Below the pieces are notes generated by a model that was not told the DNA's origin, did not search any database, and was given only the letters and a program-made list of their open reading frames with translations. This document shows positions 33,222 to 42,836 of a DNA stretch of 64,000 nt, in pieces; position 1 is the first letter of the stretch, and each line of letters starts with the position of its first letter. Both the position numbers and the translations under genes were made by a program. The stretch comes from Prauserella marina (GTDB lineage: Bacteria > Actinomycetota > Actinomycetes > Mycobacteriales > Pseudonocardiaceae), in the NCBI RefSeq assembly GCF_002240355.1, contig NZ_CP016353.1:973501-1037500 (forward strand). Direction: 5' to 3'.

Positions 33222-34091
33222 ATGGAGGAACAAGCAGCTCGCACGGCGGCGGCCAGAGGGCACCGGGTACTCGAACCGCTGCACAGCTTGGTCTACTTCG
33301 CGGGAGAAGCGGAGTCGGCGTTCGTCGCGACTGGCCTCGATCGCGGGCGAATGTGCTATTTCGCGAGCAGAGCCGCGCCGTTCGGGCCGGTCGGCCCCGG
33401 CGCCGTCGCCGCGACCTTCAACGTCTTCAACCCCGATCTCATCGCCGAGTACCTGCCGCGAGCGTGGACGCTGGCGACACCGGCCGACATCCTCGCGGCG
33501 CGCGCCGACGCGGCGGGACTGGCGCTGCGCAGGCTCCTCGGTGACGAACTCGCCGACTCGGCGGCGGTCACCGAACTCGCCGGTCTGGTGCGCGAGGCGG
33601 CCGAAGCGGCACCCGTCGAGGGGCGAGCGCTCTTCGCGGCACACGCGGACCTGCCGTGGCCGGCCGATCCGCTCCAGCAGCTGTGGCACGGCGCCTCGCT
33701 GCTGCGCGAGTTCCGCGGCGACGGGCACGTCGCGATCCTGCTCGGCCACCGCCTCAGCGGTCTCGCCGCGCTGGTCACCCACACGGCCACCGGGCGGGGC
33801 TTCACCGTCGACACGGCGAAGAAGCGCCGAGGTTGGTCCGACGAGCAGTGGACAGGGGCCGTGACCGAGCTGACCGAGAGGGGAGTCCTCGACGGTACGG
33901 GCGCGCTGACGGAGGAGGGCAGGGCTGAACGGGACGCGATCGAAGCGGAGACCGACGCGGTCACCTCGGCGCCATGGCTGCGCATTGGTATCGACAAATC
34001 GGCCCGAATTCAGGAACTCGGAGCGATCTTCAGTAAGCGGGTCGTCGCCGAGGGTGCCTATCCGCCGGGCCTCTTTGCCACCGGTCGGTGA
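33222..34091 (+). CDS. SCO6745-like conserved hypothetical protein (HTH-like)
   Basis: 289 residues from ATG 33222, with GGAGG-like sequence within the start region. The opening RVLEPLHSLVYFAGEAESAF, then CYFASRAAPFGPVGPGAVAATFNVFNP, matches the SCO6745 family, which is often near MarR-like folds; the C-terminal WTGAVTELTERGVLDGTGALTEEG looks like a winged helix. Function unknown; possibly a regulator. It is the first chromosomal gene after the element and would have been next to rnpB before insertion. Confidence 0.75.
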   Translation: MEEQAARTAAARGHRVLEPLHSLVYFAGEAESAFVATGLDRGRMCYFASRAAPFGPVGPGAVAATFNVFNPDLIAEYLPRAWTLATPADILAARADAAGLALRRLLGDELADSAAVTELAGLVREAAEAAPVEGRALFAAHADLPWPADPLQQLWHGASLLREFRGDGHVAILLGHRLSGLAALVTHTATGRGFTVDTAKKRRGWSDEQWTGAVTELTERGVLDGTGALTEEGRAERDAIEAETDAVTSAPWLRIGIDKSARIQELGAIFSKRVVAEGAYPPGLFATGR

Positions 34092-34591
34092 AGGCTGGGA
34101 AAAACCCCCACACGGGTTAAGCGTCACTCAGCGTTCAACTGACAAGGGGGCCAAGTTGAACTTTCCGTAATCCCTGCCGCTCAAAGGAATGAAGGCCCAG
34201 ATGCTCGGTACCCAGAGTGGCCGTCACAGACAGGATCGCTGTCATAAGGCCGATCGGGGCATGGTTCACTGTTCTCGCCATCAGCGCGGGGTCAGGCCCG
34301 CACTCACAGTAAGAAGGATCTACGCATGTGAGTGAGTCCGTACGCACACTAGGAAATCCGGGTGGACAGGGTTAATCCTGAACGCTGATCCAGCGATGAT
34401 GGAGGGCGGACGAGTTTCATTGAGTGCGATCTCAATACGCACCGGGTGGGTGGCGGCTGTCCCGCCCTGTGCTCTTTGACCGTCGCATGTCGTGACGCCA
34501 TGATGTTGTCTGAACACGGTAAGTGCTGGAAATTCTGTGGGGTACACACCCGTGTGCCTCACACCACACTCCGAGCACTCGGGAGTACGCG
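34092..34591. other. 500-bp leader before the secretion-like operon
   Basis: No convincing gene on either strand. Base composition is less GC-rich than the flanks. Short inverted repeats are visible (GCGGG-GTCAGG-CCCGC near 34,285; CACACCCGTGTG near 34,546). It probably carries the promoter and a long 5' leader; I could not match it to a known riboswitch. Confidence 0.45.
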
Positions 34592-34858
34592 ATGACCACG
34601 ATGACCCTTGCGGCGCTGGCGCAGCAGCAGCCGATCGGCACCAGCGGTGTCCGTGACTGGCTGATCAACAACATTATTCCGCTGGTGCTGCTGGCCGTCG
34701 CGCTGCTGCTGCTCTGGCTGGGCGGCGGTAAGGGAGACAACGCCGGCGTGATGCGCAGGCTGGCGGGTGTGGTGATCGCGCTCGCGATCATCGGGCTCGC
34801 GGTCAGTGGCCTCGGCGTCAACGTCGGCGAATGGATCGCCGGCTTGTTCACCGGCTGA
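34592..34858 (+). CDS. Small two-helix membrane protein, VirB2/pilin-like candidate
   Basis: 88 residues. A 24-residue head is followed by helix 1 (NIIPLVLLAVALLLLWLGG), a short charged loop (KGDNAGVMRR) and helix 2 (LAGVVIALAIIGLAVSGLG). Two helices joined by a small basic loop is the topology of VirB2/TrbC-type subunits and of small Tcp-type membrane proteins. Homology was not recognised. First gene of a seven-gene operon with T4SS-like members; GGGAG precedes the ATG. Confidence 0.6.
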   Translation: MTTMTLAALAQQQPIGTSGVRDWLINNIIPLVLLAVALLLLWLGGGKGDNAGVMRRLAGVVIALAIIGLAVSGLGVNVGEWIAGLFTG

Positions 34859-34873
34859 CCGGGGCTGGCCGCG

Positions 34874-35344
34874 GTGCGTATCCGAACTGATGACGAGGTG
34901 TACCGGGTCGACGGGGTCTGGCTCGGTCCGCCGAAGGCGACCTTCCCGTGGCGCGCTCGCTACGTGGCGTGGGGCATCGGCATCCCGATGTTCCTCGTGG
35001 TGCTCGGCGTCGAACGGCAACTCGGGTTCGGCTTCGGTTTCTTCTCGACGGCGTGGGCCTTCGTGATCGCCATCGCGCTGACGCGGCTCATCACTGCCAA
35101 GATCAGTCACGAACGGCCGCTCGCGGCGGTGTTCAACATGTGGCTGCGAGAGCTCACCACGCCAAGGGAGCGGAAGAGCGGCACAGGTGGCGCCGTGAGC
35201 GCGGGCAAGGTCAGAGTGAGTACCGAGCGGCCACTGCCCAAACACAAACGCGGGCAGCGCGGCCCTGCGAACTTCAACCATCCGAGACGAGAGACCACAG
35301 CACGAGCGCGCCGCCGCCGGTCAACGGCGCCGGTCGGGAGGTAG
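34874..35344 (+). CDS. Membrane protein, PrgI/TcpE-like candidate
   Basis: 156 residues from GTG 34874. A short cytosolic start (RIRTDDEVYRVDGVWLGPP) precedes two close helices (about 31-47 and 54-72), then a basic cytosolic tail of about 80 residues. PrgI/TcpE proteins are small two-helix proteins encoded directly before the VirB4 gene, and this one ends 3 nt before the VirB4-like start. The basic tail is longer than usual. Role inferred from context and topology. Confidence 0.6.
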   Translation: MRIRTDDEVYRVDGVWLGPPKATFPWRARYVAWGIGIPMFLVVLGVERQLGFGFGFFSTAWAFVIAIALTRLITAKISHERPLAAVFNMWLRELTTPRERKSGTGGAVSAGKVRVSTERPLPKHKRGQRGPANFNHPRRETTARARRRRSTAPVGR

Positions 35345-35347
35345 TCG

Positions 35348-38233
35348 TTGTTCGGTCGCGACCGCAGCCGGAAAAACCAGCCGCCGGCACAGTCGAAGCA
35401 GGCCGAAGGAGGCCGTCAGGGCCGGCGGCTGCCCGGCGAGCAGGCAATACCCACCTACACCCCTTCCATCGCGGCCCGCAGCATCGACGGCCACCTGCTG
35501 CGCACCGGTCATGAGGTCTACGCCTGGTACCGGCTCTCGTCCCAGCGCTGGTCGTTCCGGTCGGACTCCCAGCGAAGGGACCTGATCGCCGCCATCGCGG
35601 GCCAGTACGCCGAGCTACAGGGCCGCTGGATTCACCTCAGGGTCACCGCCCGGCCCTACCCGATCCGTATGTGGGCCGAGGCGCACGTGCACAACGCGCA
35701 CCACCGGCCCGCCGACGTGCCCGGCTCGCTGTCCTTCGACGACTATCTCGTCGGTGAGCAGCAGCAGCTCATGGGCCGGTCGATGGCGGAGAAGGAGGTC
35801 TACCTCGGGGTTCAGGTGCAAACGAGGCGCGTGGTCGACCGCGCGGTCGAGCGTGCGGCGCCACTGCTGCGCAAGATCCTGCCCGAGGCCGTCGACGCCG
35901 AACTGACCGCGCTCGACTCCGAGGTCGAGCACCTCGACCAGATCATCGGGGCCGCGGGGCTCGAAGGACGGCCGGTGCACGCCGAGGAAATATCCTGGCT
36001 GATGCACCGGTCCTGTTCGCTCGGCCTTCCCGCGCCCCGCAACCTTCCCGCGGTGCCGGGGGCGGCATGGGAACCGGAAGATCTCGCGAGCTTCACCGAC
36101 GCCGCCGACTTCCATTCGGAGCCCTACGCGCCCACGGTGACAGTGCGCGGCCGCACCGGCTCCAACGCGGGGGTGCAGCGCAGCGTCGCCGTGCTCACCG
36201 TCGGCCAGATGCACGGGTTGCAGATCCCCGACGTCGACGACCCGTGGTTGCAGCACGCGGACCGGTTGCCCGCCTCCGTGGAGTGGTCGGCCCGCATCTA
36301 TGTGCGCAAGCCCGAAGAGGTCGCGGGCGAACTCCAGCGCCAGATGAACAAGGTGCGCTCGCAGGTCAAGCACTACACCGACGAGCACGAGCTGGAACCG
36401 CCGCAGTCGCTGTCGAGGCAGGCCTCACGGGTGCTGGAGATCGACGACGAGATGACGTCCGGCTTCACCGCGCTGGCGACGAGGGTGCGCTCGTGGTGGC
36501 GGCTCGCCGTGTCGGGGCCGACCGAGCGCGAGGCGCTGCGCCTTGCCCAGCAGTTGCTCGACCTGTACAAGCCGAAGGTCGCCATCGAACATCCCGAGGC
36601 GCAGTACGCGCTGGCGAGGGAGTTCATTCCGGGCGAGCCGCTTTCCTCCGGCGCCTACCTGCGCAGGGGTTCGGTCGTGTGGGCCGCTTCCGCGGTGCCG
36701 ACGGCCACCGCGGAGGTCGGCGACCGGAGGGGAATCCTGCTCGGTGAGACCTGCACGGCCACCCGCCGCCCCGTGGCGTGGGACCCGTGGATGGCGCAGG
36801 AGATCAGGGACGGCTCGGGATTGACCGCGATGGTCGCCGGACTCGGTGGCGGCAAATCGTTCCTCGGCGGCGGCATTGTCTACAAGACGCTGCGGGCAGG
36901 CGCGCACTGGACATTGCTCGACCCGTCGGGGCCGCTCTCCCGCCTGTGCGACCTGCCGGAACTGCGCCCCTACGCCCGGCCGATCAACCTGCTCAACGCC
37001 CAGCCGGGAATCCTGAATCCGTACCGCGTCGTGGCTGAGCCACAACTTGAGCACTTCATGGACGAGGAGGACCCCGAGCGCGCGTGGCGAAGGGAAAGGG
37101 CGCTCGCGGGCGCGACGAGGCGCAGGCTCGTGCTTGACGTGCTCACCGGCGTACTGCCCTACGACGTGGCGAGAATGCCACAGACCCGCATCGTGCTGTT
37201 GCGGTCGGTCAGGGCAGTCGGCGGTCGCTACGACGCCGATCCCGGCCAGGTCATCGACGCGCTCCGCAGGGACTCCAGCGAGCACCACGAGCACGCGGTC
37301 GTCGTCGCCGACTTCCTCGACGAACTCCGCGAGCGCATGTCGCTGCTGATCCCCGAGGCCGGTGCCGACCCCTACTCGGACACACGCGACGACCGGCTGA
37401 CCGTACTGACCATGGCGGGGCTGACCCTGCCGAAGGAAAGCGTCGGCCGCGAGCACTGGACCGACGCCGAAGCGCTCGGCGTGGAGATGCTCAACCTCGC
37501 GGCCTGGCTCACCCAGCGTTCGGTGTACGAGAAGCCGAAGGACCTGCGCAAGGGTGTCTGGATCGACGAGGCGTTCTTCCTTTCCGAGGTGCCGACCGGC
37601 CGGGTGCTGATGAACCGGTTCGCCCGGGACTCCCGGAAATGGAACGTCAGGGTGCTGCTTTCCTCGCAGATTCCGGCCGACTTCCTGCGCATCCAGGGTT
37701 TCGTCGCCCTGCTCGACTCCGTTTTCGTCGGAAGGCTCGACGACGACGAAACCCAGTCCGACGCGTTGCGGCTGCTCAAGGTACCGGTCGGCGTCGGCTA
37801 CGAGCAGGTCGTTTCCGCGCTTGGAAGGCGGCCGGGCTCGCAGCGGGAAGCCGAGCGCGATCGCGAACCGCGCCAGTTCATCTTCGCCGACGGCGCGGGT
37901 GGCGTCGAACGCATCCGCGCCGACTTCTCGGGGCCACACCTCGAACATCTCCGCAACGCGCTCGACACGACACCTGGTTCGGTGCAGGACAAACCCGCGG
38001 CACAGCCGAGGAAGCAGGAACAGAACACCCACGTACCGGAACCACCACCCGACGACGAACTGGAAGACGATCTCGAACTGGCGGCCGAGCTGGAAGTGGG
38101 GCTCACCGAGGAGCAGTTGCTCGGTGAGCGCGCCGACGGCGAAGCGGAGGGATCGGAAGAGACGGAACAGAGCGGAAGGCAGGAGCAGCGGGCGGGGGCC
38201 GGTAAGAACGGCACCGGCAGGGACGCCGCATGA
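35348..38233 (+). CDS. VirB4/TcpF-like secretion ATPase
   Basis: 961 residues from TTG 35348; an in-frame TAG six bases upstream rules out earlier starts and GGGAGG precedes it. The N-terminal half is the VirB4-type domain (RWSFRSDSQRRDLI, long helical middle). The P-loop is AGLGGGKSF near 494-502 and Walker B GVWIDEAFFL near 736, followed by LLSSQIPADFL, as in VirB4/TraE ATPases. The last 110 residues are acidic, Gln/Glu-rich and probably disordered. It would power substrate movement or pilus assembly at the membrane. The next gene overlaps by ATGA. Confidence 0.82.
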   Translation: MFGRDRSRKNQPPAQSKQAEGGRQGRRLPGEQAIPTYTPSIAARSIDGHLLRTGHEVYAWYRLSSQRWSFRSDSQRRDLIAAIAGQYAELQGRWIHLRVTARPYPIRMWAEAHVHNAHHRPADVPGSLSFDDYLVGEQQQLMGRSMAEKEVYLGVQVQTRRVVDRAVERAAPLLRKILPEAVDAELTALDSEVEHLDQIIGAAGLEGRPVHAEEISWLMHRSCSLGLPAPRNLPAVPGAAWEPEDLASFTDAADFHSEPYAPTVTVRGRTGSNAGVQRSVAVLTVGQMHGLQIPDVDDPWLQHADRLPASVEWSARIYVRKPEEVAGELQRQMNKVRSQVKHYTDEHELEPPQSLSRQASRVLEIDDEMTSGFTALATRVRSWWRLAVSGPTEREALRLAQQLLDLYKPKVAIEHPEAQYALAREFIPGEPLSSGAYLRRGSVVWAASAVPTATAEVGDRRGILLGETCTATRRPVAWDPWMAQEIRDGSGLTAMVAGLGGGKSFLGGGIVYKTLRAGAHWTLLDPSGPLSRLCDLPELRPYARPINLLNAQPGILNPYRVVAEPQLEHFMDEEDPERAWRRERALAGATRRRLVLDVLTGVLPYDVARMPQTRIVLLRSVRAVGGRYDADPGQVIDALRRDSSEHHEHAVVVADFLDELRERMSLLIPEAGADPYSDTRDDRLTVLTMAGLTLPKESVGREHWTDAEALGVEMLNLAAWLTQRSVYEKPKDLRKGVWIDEAFFLSEVPTGRVLMNRFARDSRKWNVRVLLSSQIPADFLRIQGFVALLDSVFVGRLDDDETQSDALRLLKVPVGVGYEQVVSALGRRPGSQREAERDREPRQFIFADGAGGVERIRADFSGPHLEHLRNALDTTPGSVQDKPAAQPRKQEQNTHVPEPPPDDELEDDLELAAELEVGLTEEQLLGERADGEAEGSEETEQSGRQEQRAGAGKNGTGRDAA

Positions 38234-40287
38234 CCGCTCTGGCGACCATTCTGGTGGTCTTCCTCTGCGCGTGGGCTTGGCACGGGGCCCGGCACCGACG
38301 CAAGGGTGGCAGCCAGGCAAAGGGCCGTACGAGATACCGGGCGCTGTTGTGCGCCATCGCGATCATCGGTATCCAGGCCGTCGTCACTGCCCCGCCCGCC
38401 GCAGCAGCGGGCTGCGAAGCCCCGAACCCGGAACGTCCCGGCGCGGGCATGGTCGGGGCGGTCGATCCGACGAAGGGGCAGGGCGAAGCGGGGAGCACGT
38501 ACCTCGACTACGGCTACGCGGGAATGGTGTGGCACGTCTACGACTGCGACAGCGGCGCGCTCGGGGTAACCGACCCCAACGCCACCGTCGACACCTGGCT
38601 CGGCAACCAGCTCTTCAACATGGGCAAGAACATCGTCGGCGCGACCAACGCGCTGCACTACACGGTGATGGAAGGCGGGTTGCTCAACCCGATCTACAAC
38701 GCCGTCTCCGCAGGTGCCGAGAAGGTCTACAGCAACATCTACGCCCAGCTCTTCGGGATTGTCGCCCTGCTGCTGGCGATCCTGCTCTTCCGCAACATCT
38801 GGCGAGGTGATCTGGCGGGGGTCAGCAAGCGGGCCTTGTACGCGCTCGCCGGTATCTGGCTCGCCGCGTCGTCGCTGGCCCTGCTGAGGTACTACGACGA
38901 GATAGACAGGGCCATCGTCCAGACCACGACGAACATCCAGGCTGGTTTCGTCGACGAGACTCAAGACCGAGTCGTGCGGCACGTGTTGCCCACCGACTTG
39001 CACGACAAGGTCGTTTACGAGAACTGGCTCCGGGGCGAGTTCGGATCACCGGAGGCTCCGCAGGCCGAACAATTCGGCCGCCCGCTGCTGGACGCGCAGG
39101 CGTTCTCGTGGGAAGAGATGCGTGACGGCGATGACGGTGACAGTGCCGTGATCGATGCCAAGAAGGCGGAGTTCGAGAACATCTCGAACCAGCTCGGCAC
39201 CGCGCACGGGTACTTCACCGGCGAGGACGGCAGCAGAACGGGCGCGGGTTTCCTGGCCTTCCTGCAAAGTCTCGTCTACGCGCTCTTCCAGTTGTTCGCG
39301 AAGGCCGCCGTGTTGCTCGCCCAGATCCTGGTCAGGTTGTTCACGTTGACGGCACCGCTGATCGGGCTCGTCGCCTTGCTGCACCACGACATCCTGCGCA
39401 GGGTGGGGAAGGTCGTCGGCGTCGTCGCGTTCAACCTGATCGTGCTTTCGGTGCTCGCCGGTGTGCACGCGCTGTTGTTGCAGGCCATCTTCTCCGCGGG
39501 CGACGCGCTGTCGATGCTGACCCAGATGGTGATGGCTGGGCTCGTGACCGTGTTGCTTTTCCTCGTGGGAAGACCGGTGCGACGGCTGTGGCAGATGGTG
39601 GAAACCTCCGTCGGCATGGTCGGCTCCGCGGTGCCTTCGCCCCGTGGCGGCATGTTCTCTCGCTTCCGGCGCCGCTCGGACGAACCGACGCCCCAGGACC
39701 AGTTCTGGCGCAACGTCCGTGACGACGACGAGGCGGAGGGCGGTTCCACGACGAGAGGCCACGGCGGCGCGACCGGCGGAAGGCGGGTGCGTCCGGAGGC
39801 GACCGTGCTCGCGAGCGCGCAACGGCTCGACGCCCCGGCGGTCGGCGGAAGGTATCCGGTCGGCGGCGGGCAGAACCAGGTGCTTGAGGGGGGTGGAAGA
39901 CCGGCGCTGCCCGCGGCGGGCGGTGCGAGTTCGGCCGTCTTCATGGGCTCTCCGCCGGGAAGGGCGCCTGGTGACCAGGTTCCTTCGAGGGTCACCGCGG
40001 CGAGCAGGAGGGTCGATACGCCGCCGGTGGCCGGCAACGTGTGGGACTCCTCAGCGGAGGCGGATCCGTTCGTCGTGCCGTCCCGGCTCGGTTCGGTCGG
40101 TTCCGCTGGGGCGGTTTCGGAGAACACACAGGCCGCGAGTCAGCCCATTGCGCCGCAGGCGCCACAGCAGCCGCGCAAGGTCGAGCCCGAGTTGGTCGCC
40201 GGAAAGCCGGTGTTCGTGCTGTACCGGCCTTCGCGTGGGCTCGAAGTGCGGGACCAGGTGCGAGACACCGACCGAGTGGTCCGGTAG
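38230..40287 (+). CDS. Polytopic membrane protein, VirB6/TrbL/TcpH-like
   Basis: 685 residues. Two N-terminal hydrophobic segments end in TAPPAAAAGC, resembling a signal region, then an extracytoplasmic stretch with CDSGALG. About seven further helices lie between residues 175 and 460 (FGIVALLLAILLFRNIWRG, AKAAVLLAQILVRLFTLTAP, VVAFNLIVLSVLAGVHALL). The last 220 residues are soluble, Gly/Pro/Ser-rich and probably disordered. A multi-helix core followed by a long soluble tail is typical of VirB6/TrbL channel proteins. Its place right after the VirB4-like gene supports the role. Confidence 0.72.
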   Translation: MTALATILVVFLCAWAWHGARHRRKGGSQAKGRTRYRALLCAIAIIGIQAVVTAPPAAAAGCEAPNPERPGAGMVGAVDPTKGQGEAGSTYLDYGYAGMVWHVYDCDSGALGVTDPNATVDTWLGNQLFNMGKNIVGATNALHYTVMEGGLLNPIYNAVSAGAEKVYSNIYAQLFGIVALLLAILLFRNIWRGDLAGVSKRALYALAGIWLAASSLALLRYYDEIDRAIVQTTTNIQAGFVDETQDRVVRHVLPTDLHDKVVYENWLRGEFGSPEAPQAEQFGRPLLDAQAFSWEEMRDGDDGDSAVIDAKKAEFENISNQLGTAHGYFTGEDGSRTGAGFLAFLQSLVYALFQLFAKAAVLLAQILVRLFTLTAPLIGLVALLHHDILRRVGKVVGVVAFNLIVLSVLAGVHALLLQAIFSAGDALSMLTQMVMAGLVTVLLFLVGRPVRRLWQMVETSVGMVGSAVPSPRGGMFSRFRRRSDEPTPQDQFWRNVRDDDEAEGGSTTRGHGGATGGRRVRPEATVLASAQRLDAPAVGGRYPVGGGQNQVLEGGGRPALPAAGGASSAVFMGSPPGRAPGDQVPSRVTAASRRVDTPPVAGNVWDSSAEADPFVVPSRLGSVGSAGAVSENTQAASQPIAPQAPQQPRKVEPELVAGKPVFVLYRPSRGLEVRDQVRDTDRVVR

Positions 40288-40296
40288 GGGGCGGGT

Positions 40297-40890
40297 ATGC
40301 CGATTCGCACCAACCGGGGCAGGGCCGCCGTCTACCGCAGGCTGTGGAGCTGGCCGTTGCGCTCGCCGGCTCACCTCGTCGGCACGCTGGTCATGGTGGT
40401 GGCCATCGTCGTTTCGGCGGGCATCGTGATTCCCCGGCTGCTCGGTGATCCGGGTAGAGCGGGCGCCAGCCCCGGTGCCGGCGCGGCGACGACGACCAGT
40501 CCTGGCACCAGTTATTCCTCCACGGTGGGGCCGCCGGAGACGAGGCTCACGGCGCCGCTCGTGTCGCCGACGACGGCGCCTCCCGCTCCGGAGGCGCTGA
40601 AAGTCGCCGAGGACTGGGCCGCGGCGTGGGTCGATCATCCACAAGGGACGACGATTGACCAGTGGCTGGAACGGCTGCGGCCGTTGACGACGGAGGAGTA
40701 CCTGCCGGTGATGCGCAGCGTCGACCTCGGGAATGTCTCCGCGACGAGAGTGACCGGCAAACCGAGGGCCACCGAATCGTTCACCAGTTCAATCAAGGCG
40801 GAGGTACCGACCGACGGGCCAACATTGAGCATCACCGTGATCAAGACCGATGTCGGCTGGCGCGTCTCGCGCTACGACCAGGTGGGTTAG
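40297..40890 (+). CDS. VirB8/TcpC-like conjugation protein
   Basis: 197 residues: cytosolic basic head, one helix at about 29-49 (LVGTLVMVVAIVVSAGIVIP), a Thr/Ser/Pro linker, then a domain of about 100 residues (ALKVAEDWAAAWVDHP ... LSITVIKTDVGWRVSRYDQV). A single-pass protein with an external NTF2-like domain is the VirB8/TcpC design, a scaffold of T4SS channels. Only one NTF2-like copy is present, where TcpC has two. Fold inferred from the WAAAW and VGWRVSRY patterns. Confidence 0.68.
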   Translation: MPIRTNRGRAAVYRRLWSWPLRSPAHLVGTLVMVVAIVVSAGIVIPRLLGDPGRAGASPGAGAATTTSPGTSYSSTVGPPETRLTAPLVSPTTAPPAPEALKVAEDWAAAWVDHPQGTTIDQWLERLRPLTTEEYLPVMRSVDLGNVSATRVTGKPRATESFTSSIKAEVPTDGPTLSITVIKTDVGWRVSRYDQVG

Positions 40891-40892
40891 TC

Positions 40893-41885
40893 ATGCGGGG
40901 TGGGCTGCTTGCCGGGTGTTTCGGCGCGGCGGTGATGACGGTGCTGCTTGCGATCGGGTTGGTCACGGTCATCGACGGCCAGCGGCAGCAGGCTCAGGGT
41001 GTGACCCCGTTGAGTTGTGACGCCGCGATCGGCCCCACCCGGCCTGGCGGCATGGACGGGGCGGCGGGGCAGGCCGCCGACCTCGACGAGGAACAACGCG
41101 CGATCGTCGCCCTGATCATCTCGATCGGCAAGGAACGTGAGCTTTCGCCGAGGGCGTGGCAGATCGCCATCCAGGCCGGGATGACCGAGTCGGGGTTGCG
41201 CAACCTCAACTACGGGGACCGCGATTCGCTCGGCATCTTCCAGATGCGGCCTTCGATGGGCTGGGGAACGGTCGCGCAGGTGACCAATCCGCCCTACCAG
41301 GTCAACAAGTTCTACGACGTGATGGAGGCGGTGCCTGGCTGGCAGACGATGCGGCCCGGTGACGTCGCGCAGGCCGTCGAGCGCTCGGCGTTTCCCGACC
41401 GGTACCACAACTGGGAACCCATGGCCGTGCACCTCGTCGAGAATCTCGGCGACGTCGAGGACGCGTCCGGCTGTGGTTCCAGCTCGGGTGCCGTGTTGGC
41501 GCCCAACAAGGTCGCGGGCTCCGCCATCGAGTTCGCACTGTCCAAACAGGGGCTTCCCTACCAGTGGGGTGGCACGGGGCCGAACAGCTACGACTGTTCG
41601 GGACTGATGTTGCGCGCCTACGAGTCGGCCGGTGTCACGCTGCCGAGGGTGGCCGCCGATCAGTACCACGCCGGCGCGATGCTTCCGGCGGAAAAGGCCC
41701 AGCCAGGTGATCTCCTGTTCTGGGCGGAGGACCTTTCGAACCCGACGACCATCTATCACGTCGCGATGTATCTCGGTGACGGGGAGATGGTGGAGGCACA
41801 GCAGCCCGGCGTAGACATACTCACGCGGGCTGTGGAGTGGGACGACCCGGATCTGGTTCCGCAGGCGGTAAGGCCTGGCGTGTGA
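40893..41885 (+). CDS. Bifunctional peptidoglycan hydrolase (lytic transglycosylase-like + NlpC/P60)
   Basis: 330 residues. A signal-anchor at about 5-28 precedes a lysozyme-like segment (IAIQAGMTESGLRNLNYGDR, then SLGIFQMRP) with the catalytic-type Glu in TESG. The C-terminal NlpC/P60 endopeptidase (about 210-325) has its Cys in YDCSGLM and His in IYHVAMYLGDG. This matches VirB1/TcpG-type wall hydrolases that open a hole for a secretion channel. Start 40893 is 2 nt after the previous stop; an upstream open-frame start was rejected. Confidence 0.88.
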   Translation: MRGGLLAGCFGAAVMTVLLAIGLVTVIDGQRQQAQGVTPLSCDAAIGPTRPGGMDGAAGQAADLDEEQRAIVALIISIGKERELSPRAWQIAIQAGMTESGLRNLNYGDRDSLGIFQMRPSMGWGTVAQVTNPPYQVNKFYDVMEAVPGWQTMRPGDVAQAVERSAFPDRYHNWEPMAVHLVENLGDVEDASGCGSSSGAVLAPNKVAGSAIEFALSKQGLPYQWGGTGPNSYDCSGLMLRAYESAGVTLPRVAADQYHAGAMLPAEKAQPGDLLFWAEDLSNPTTIYHVAMYLGDGEMVEAQQPGVDILTRAVEWDDPDLVPQAVRPGV

Positions 41886-41898
41886 GGAGTTGACTGTC

Positions 41899-42792
41899 AT
41901 GGCCAAGAAGTGGGGCAAGCGCGGCAAGCAGGCGCGGCGGCAGGACCCCGATCCCCGCTCGATGTTCGGCGCCCCGCAAGCGCCTCGCAGCGCGCCTCCC
42001 GCGTCGAGCACCCCGCTCGCCGACCACCTCGGTCGCGGCTGGCCAGGGGTCGACCAGGGTTACGTCGTGCTGCCGAGGACGCTCGCCGAGTCGATGCCGT
42101 TGCCGTGGCAGCAGCAGCTGGCGAACCTGATGGCGCAGTTTCACGAGACCCACGGCAGGCTGAGCTGGCCCGCCTACCGGGTGGTGCCCTCTCGCCCGGA
42201 GCGGCTCATCGACCTGGACGAGGAACAACTGGCCGAGGTGGGCTATCTCGTCGAGATCGACTCCGACGGCGAGATGGTCTACCGGGAACGCAGCGGAAAA
42301 AAGGTGGAGGACCCCGCGGGCACCACGGTGCTGGTGTCCTGTCTCGACCCGATCGCGCGGCAGGTGCCCCGGCGCGGCGCCCGGCAGGAGGGCACCGGGC
42401 CGGCGCCGATGAACATCGGTCCGCAACCGGTGTGGCGGACGACCGCGCAGGCGTCGGCCTCCGCCGCGCCGCCGTTGCCGCCCCCGCCCACCGCACCGTC
42501 GGTGTCGCTGGTGTCGTGGGAATCGGAGCCGGAGTCGGCCGCCCCTCAAACCCGGTCACCGCAGGGCCAGCCGGTCCGGAAAGCCGCGCAGCGGCCGTCC
42601 GCCGTGAGGCAGCCGCCGCTTTCGCGCTCGGAACGGGCGGAGGCGCTGAGCGGCTGGGGCGACGAGAGCGAACGGCAGCGAAGGGAGGCCGCGACCCCAC
42701 CCCGTGGCCTGCCCGCTGCCCCCGAAGGCGGCGGAGACGCCGCCCCCGCGAGTCCTCCGCCGGAGGAGCGCGGGTTTCTCGCGGGAGGGTGA
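41899..42792 (+). CDS. Conserved hypothetical protein of the secretion-like operon
   Basis: 297 residues. Very basic start (MAKKWGKRGKQARR), a folded core at about 45-150 (DQGYVVLPRTLAESMPLPWQ, HGRLSWPAYRVVP, VGYLVEIDSDGEMVYR), then about 150 Pro/Ala/Ser-rich residues likely disordered. No helix through the membrane. Not recognised. As last gene of the operon it may be a cytosolic partner of the VirB4-like ATPase or a substrate. A parallel frame starting at 41910 is also open but has shadow-like Arg/Gly composition. Confidence 0.65.
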   Translation: MAKKWGKRGKQARRQDPDPRSMFGAPQAPRSAPPASSTPLADHLGRGWPGVDQGYVVLPRTLAESMPLPWQQQLANLMAQFHETHGRLSWPAYRVVPSRPERLIDLDEEQLAEVGYLVEIDSDGEMVYRERSGKKVEDPAGTTVLVSCLDPIARQVPRRGARQEGTGPAPMNIGPQPVWRTTAQASASAAPPLPPPPTAPSVSLVSWESEPESAAPQTRSPQGQPVRKAAQRPSAVRQPPLSRSERAEALSGWGDESERQRREAATPPRGLPAAPEGGGDAAPASPPPEERGFLAGG

Positions 42793-42836
42793 CGTGAGCG
42801 CTGTCGCGGTCGCCGGGCGCGTGCGAGGCTGAAGGC

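Noticed and set aside
34135..34562. Small minus-strand open frames in the leader region
   Set aside because: Short, overlapping, without ribosome-binding sites or family resemblance.
34092..34591. c-di-AMP (ydaO-type) riboswitch in the leader of an operon that includes an NlpC/P60 gene
   Set aside because: The expected conserved blocks (for example AGCTAACCTCGTAGGC-like) are missing.
41910..42797. Alternative 295-residue frame over the last gene of the secretion-like operon
   Set aside because: Arg/Gly/Ala shadow composition; the 41899 frame has an RBS, a folded core and ordinary codon pattern.
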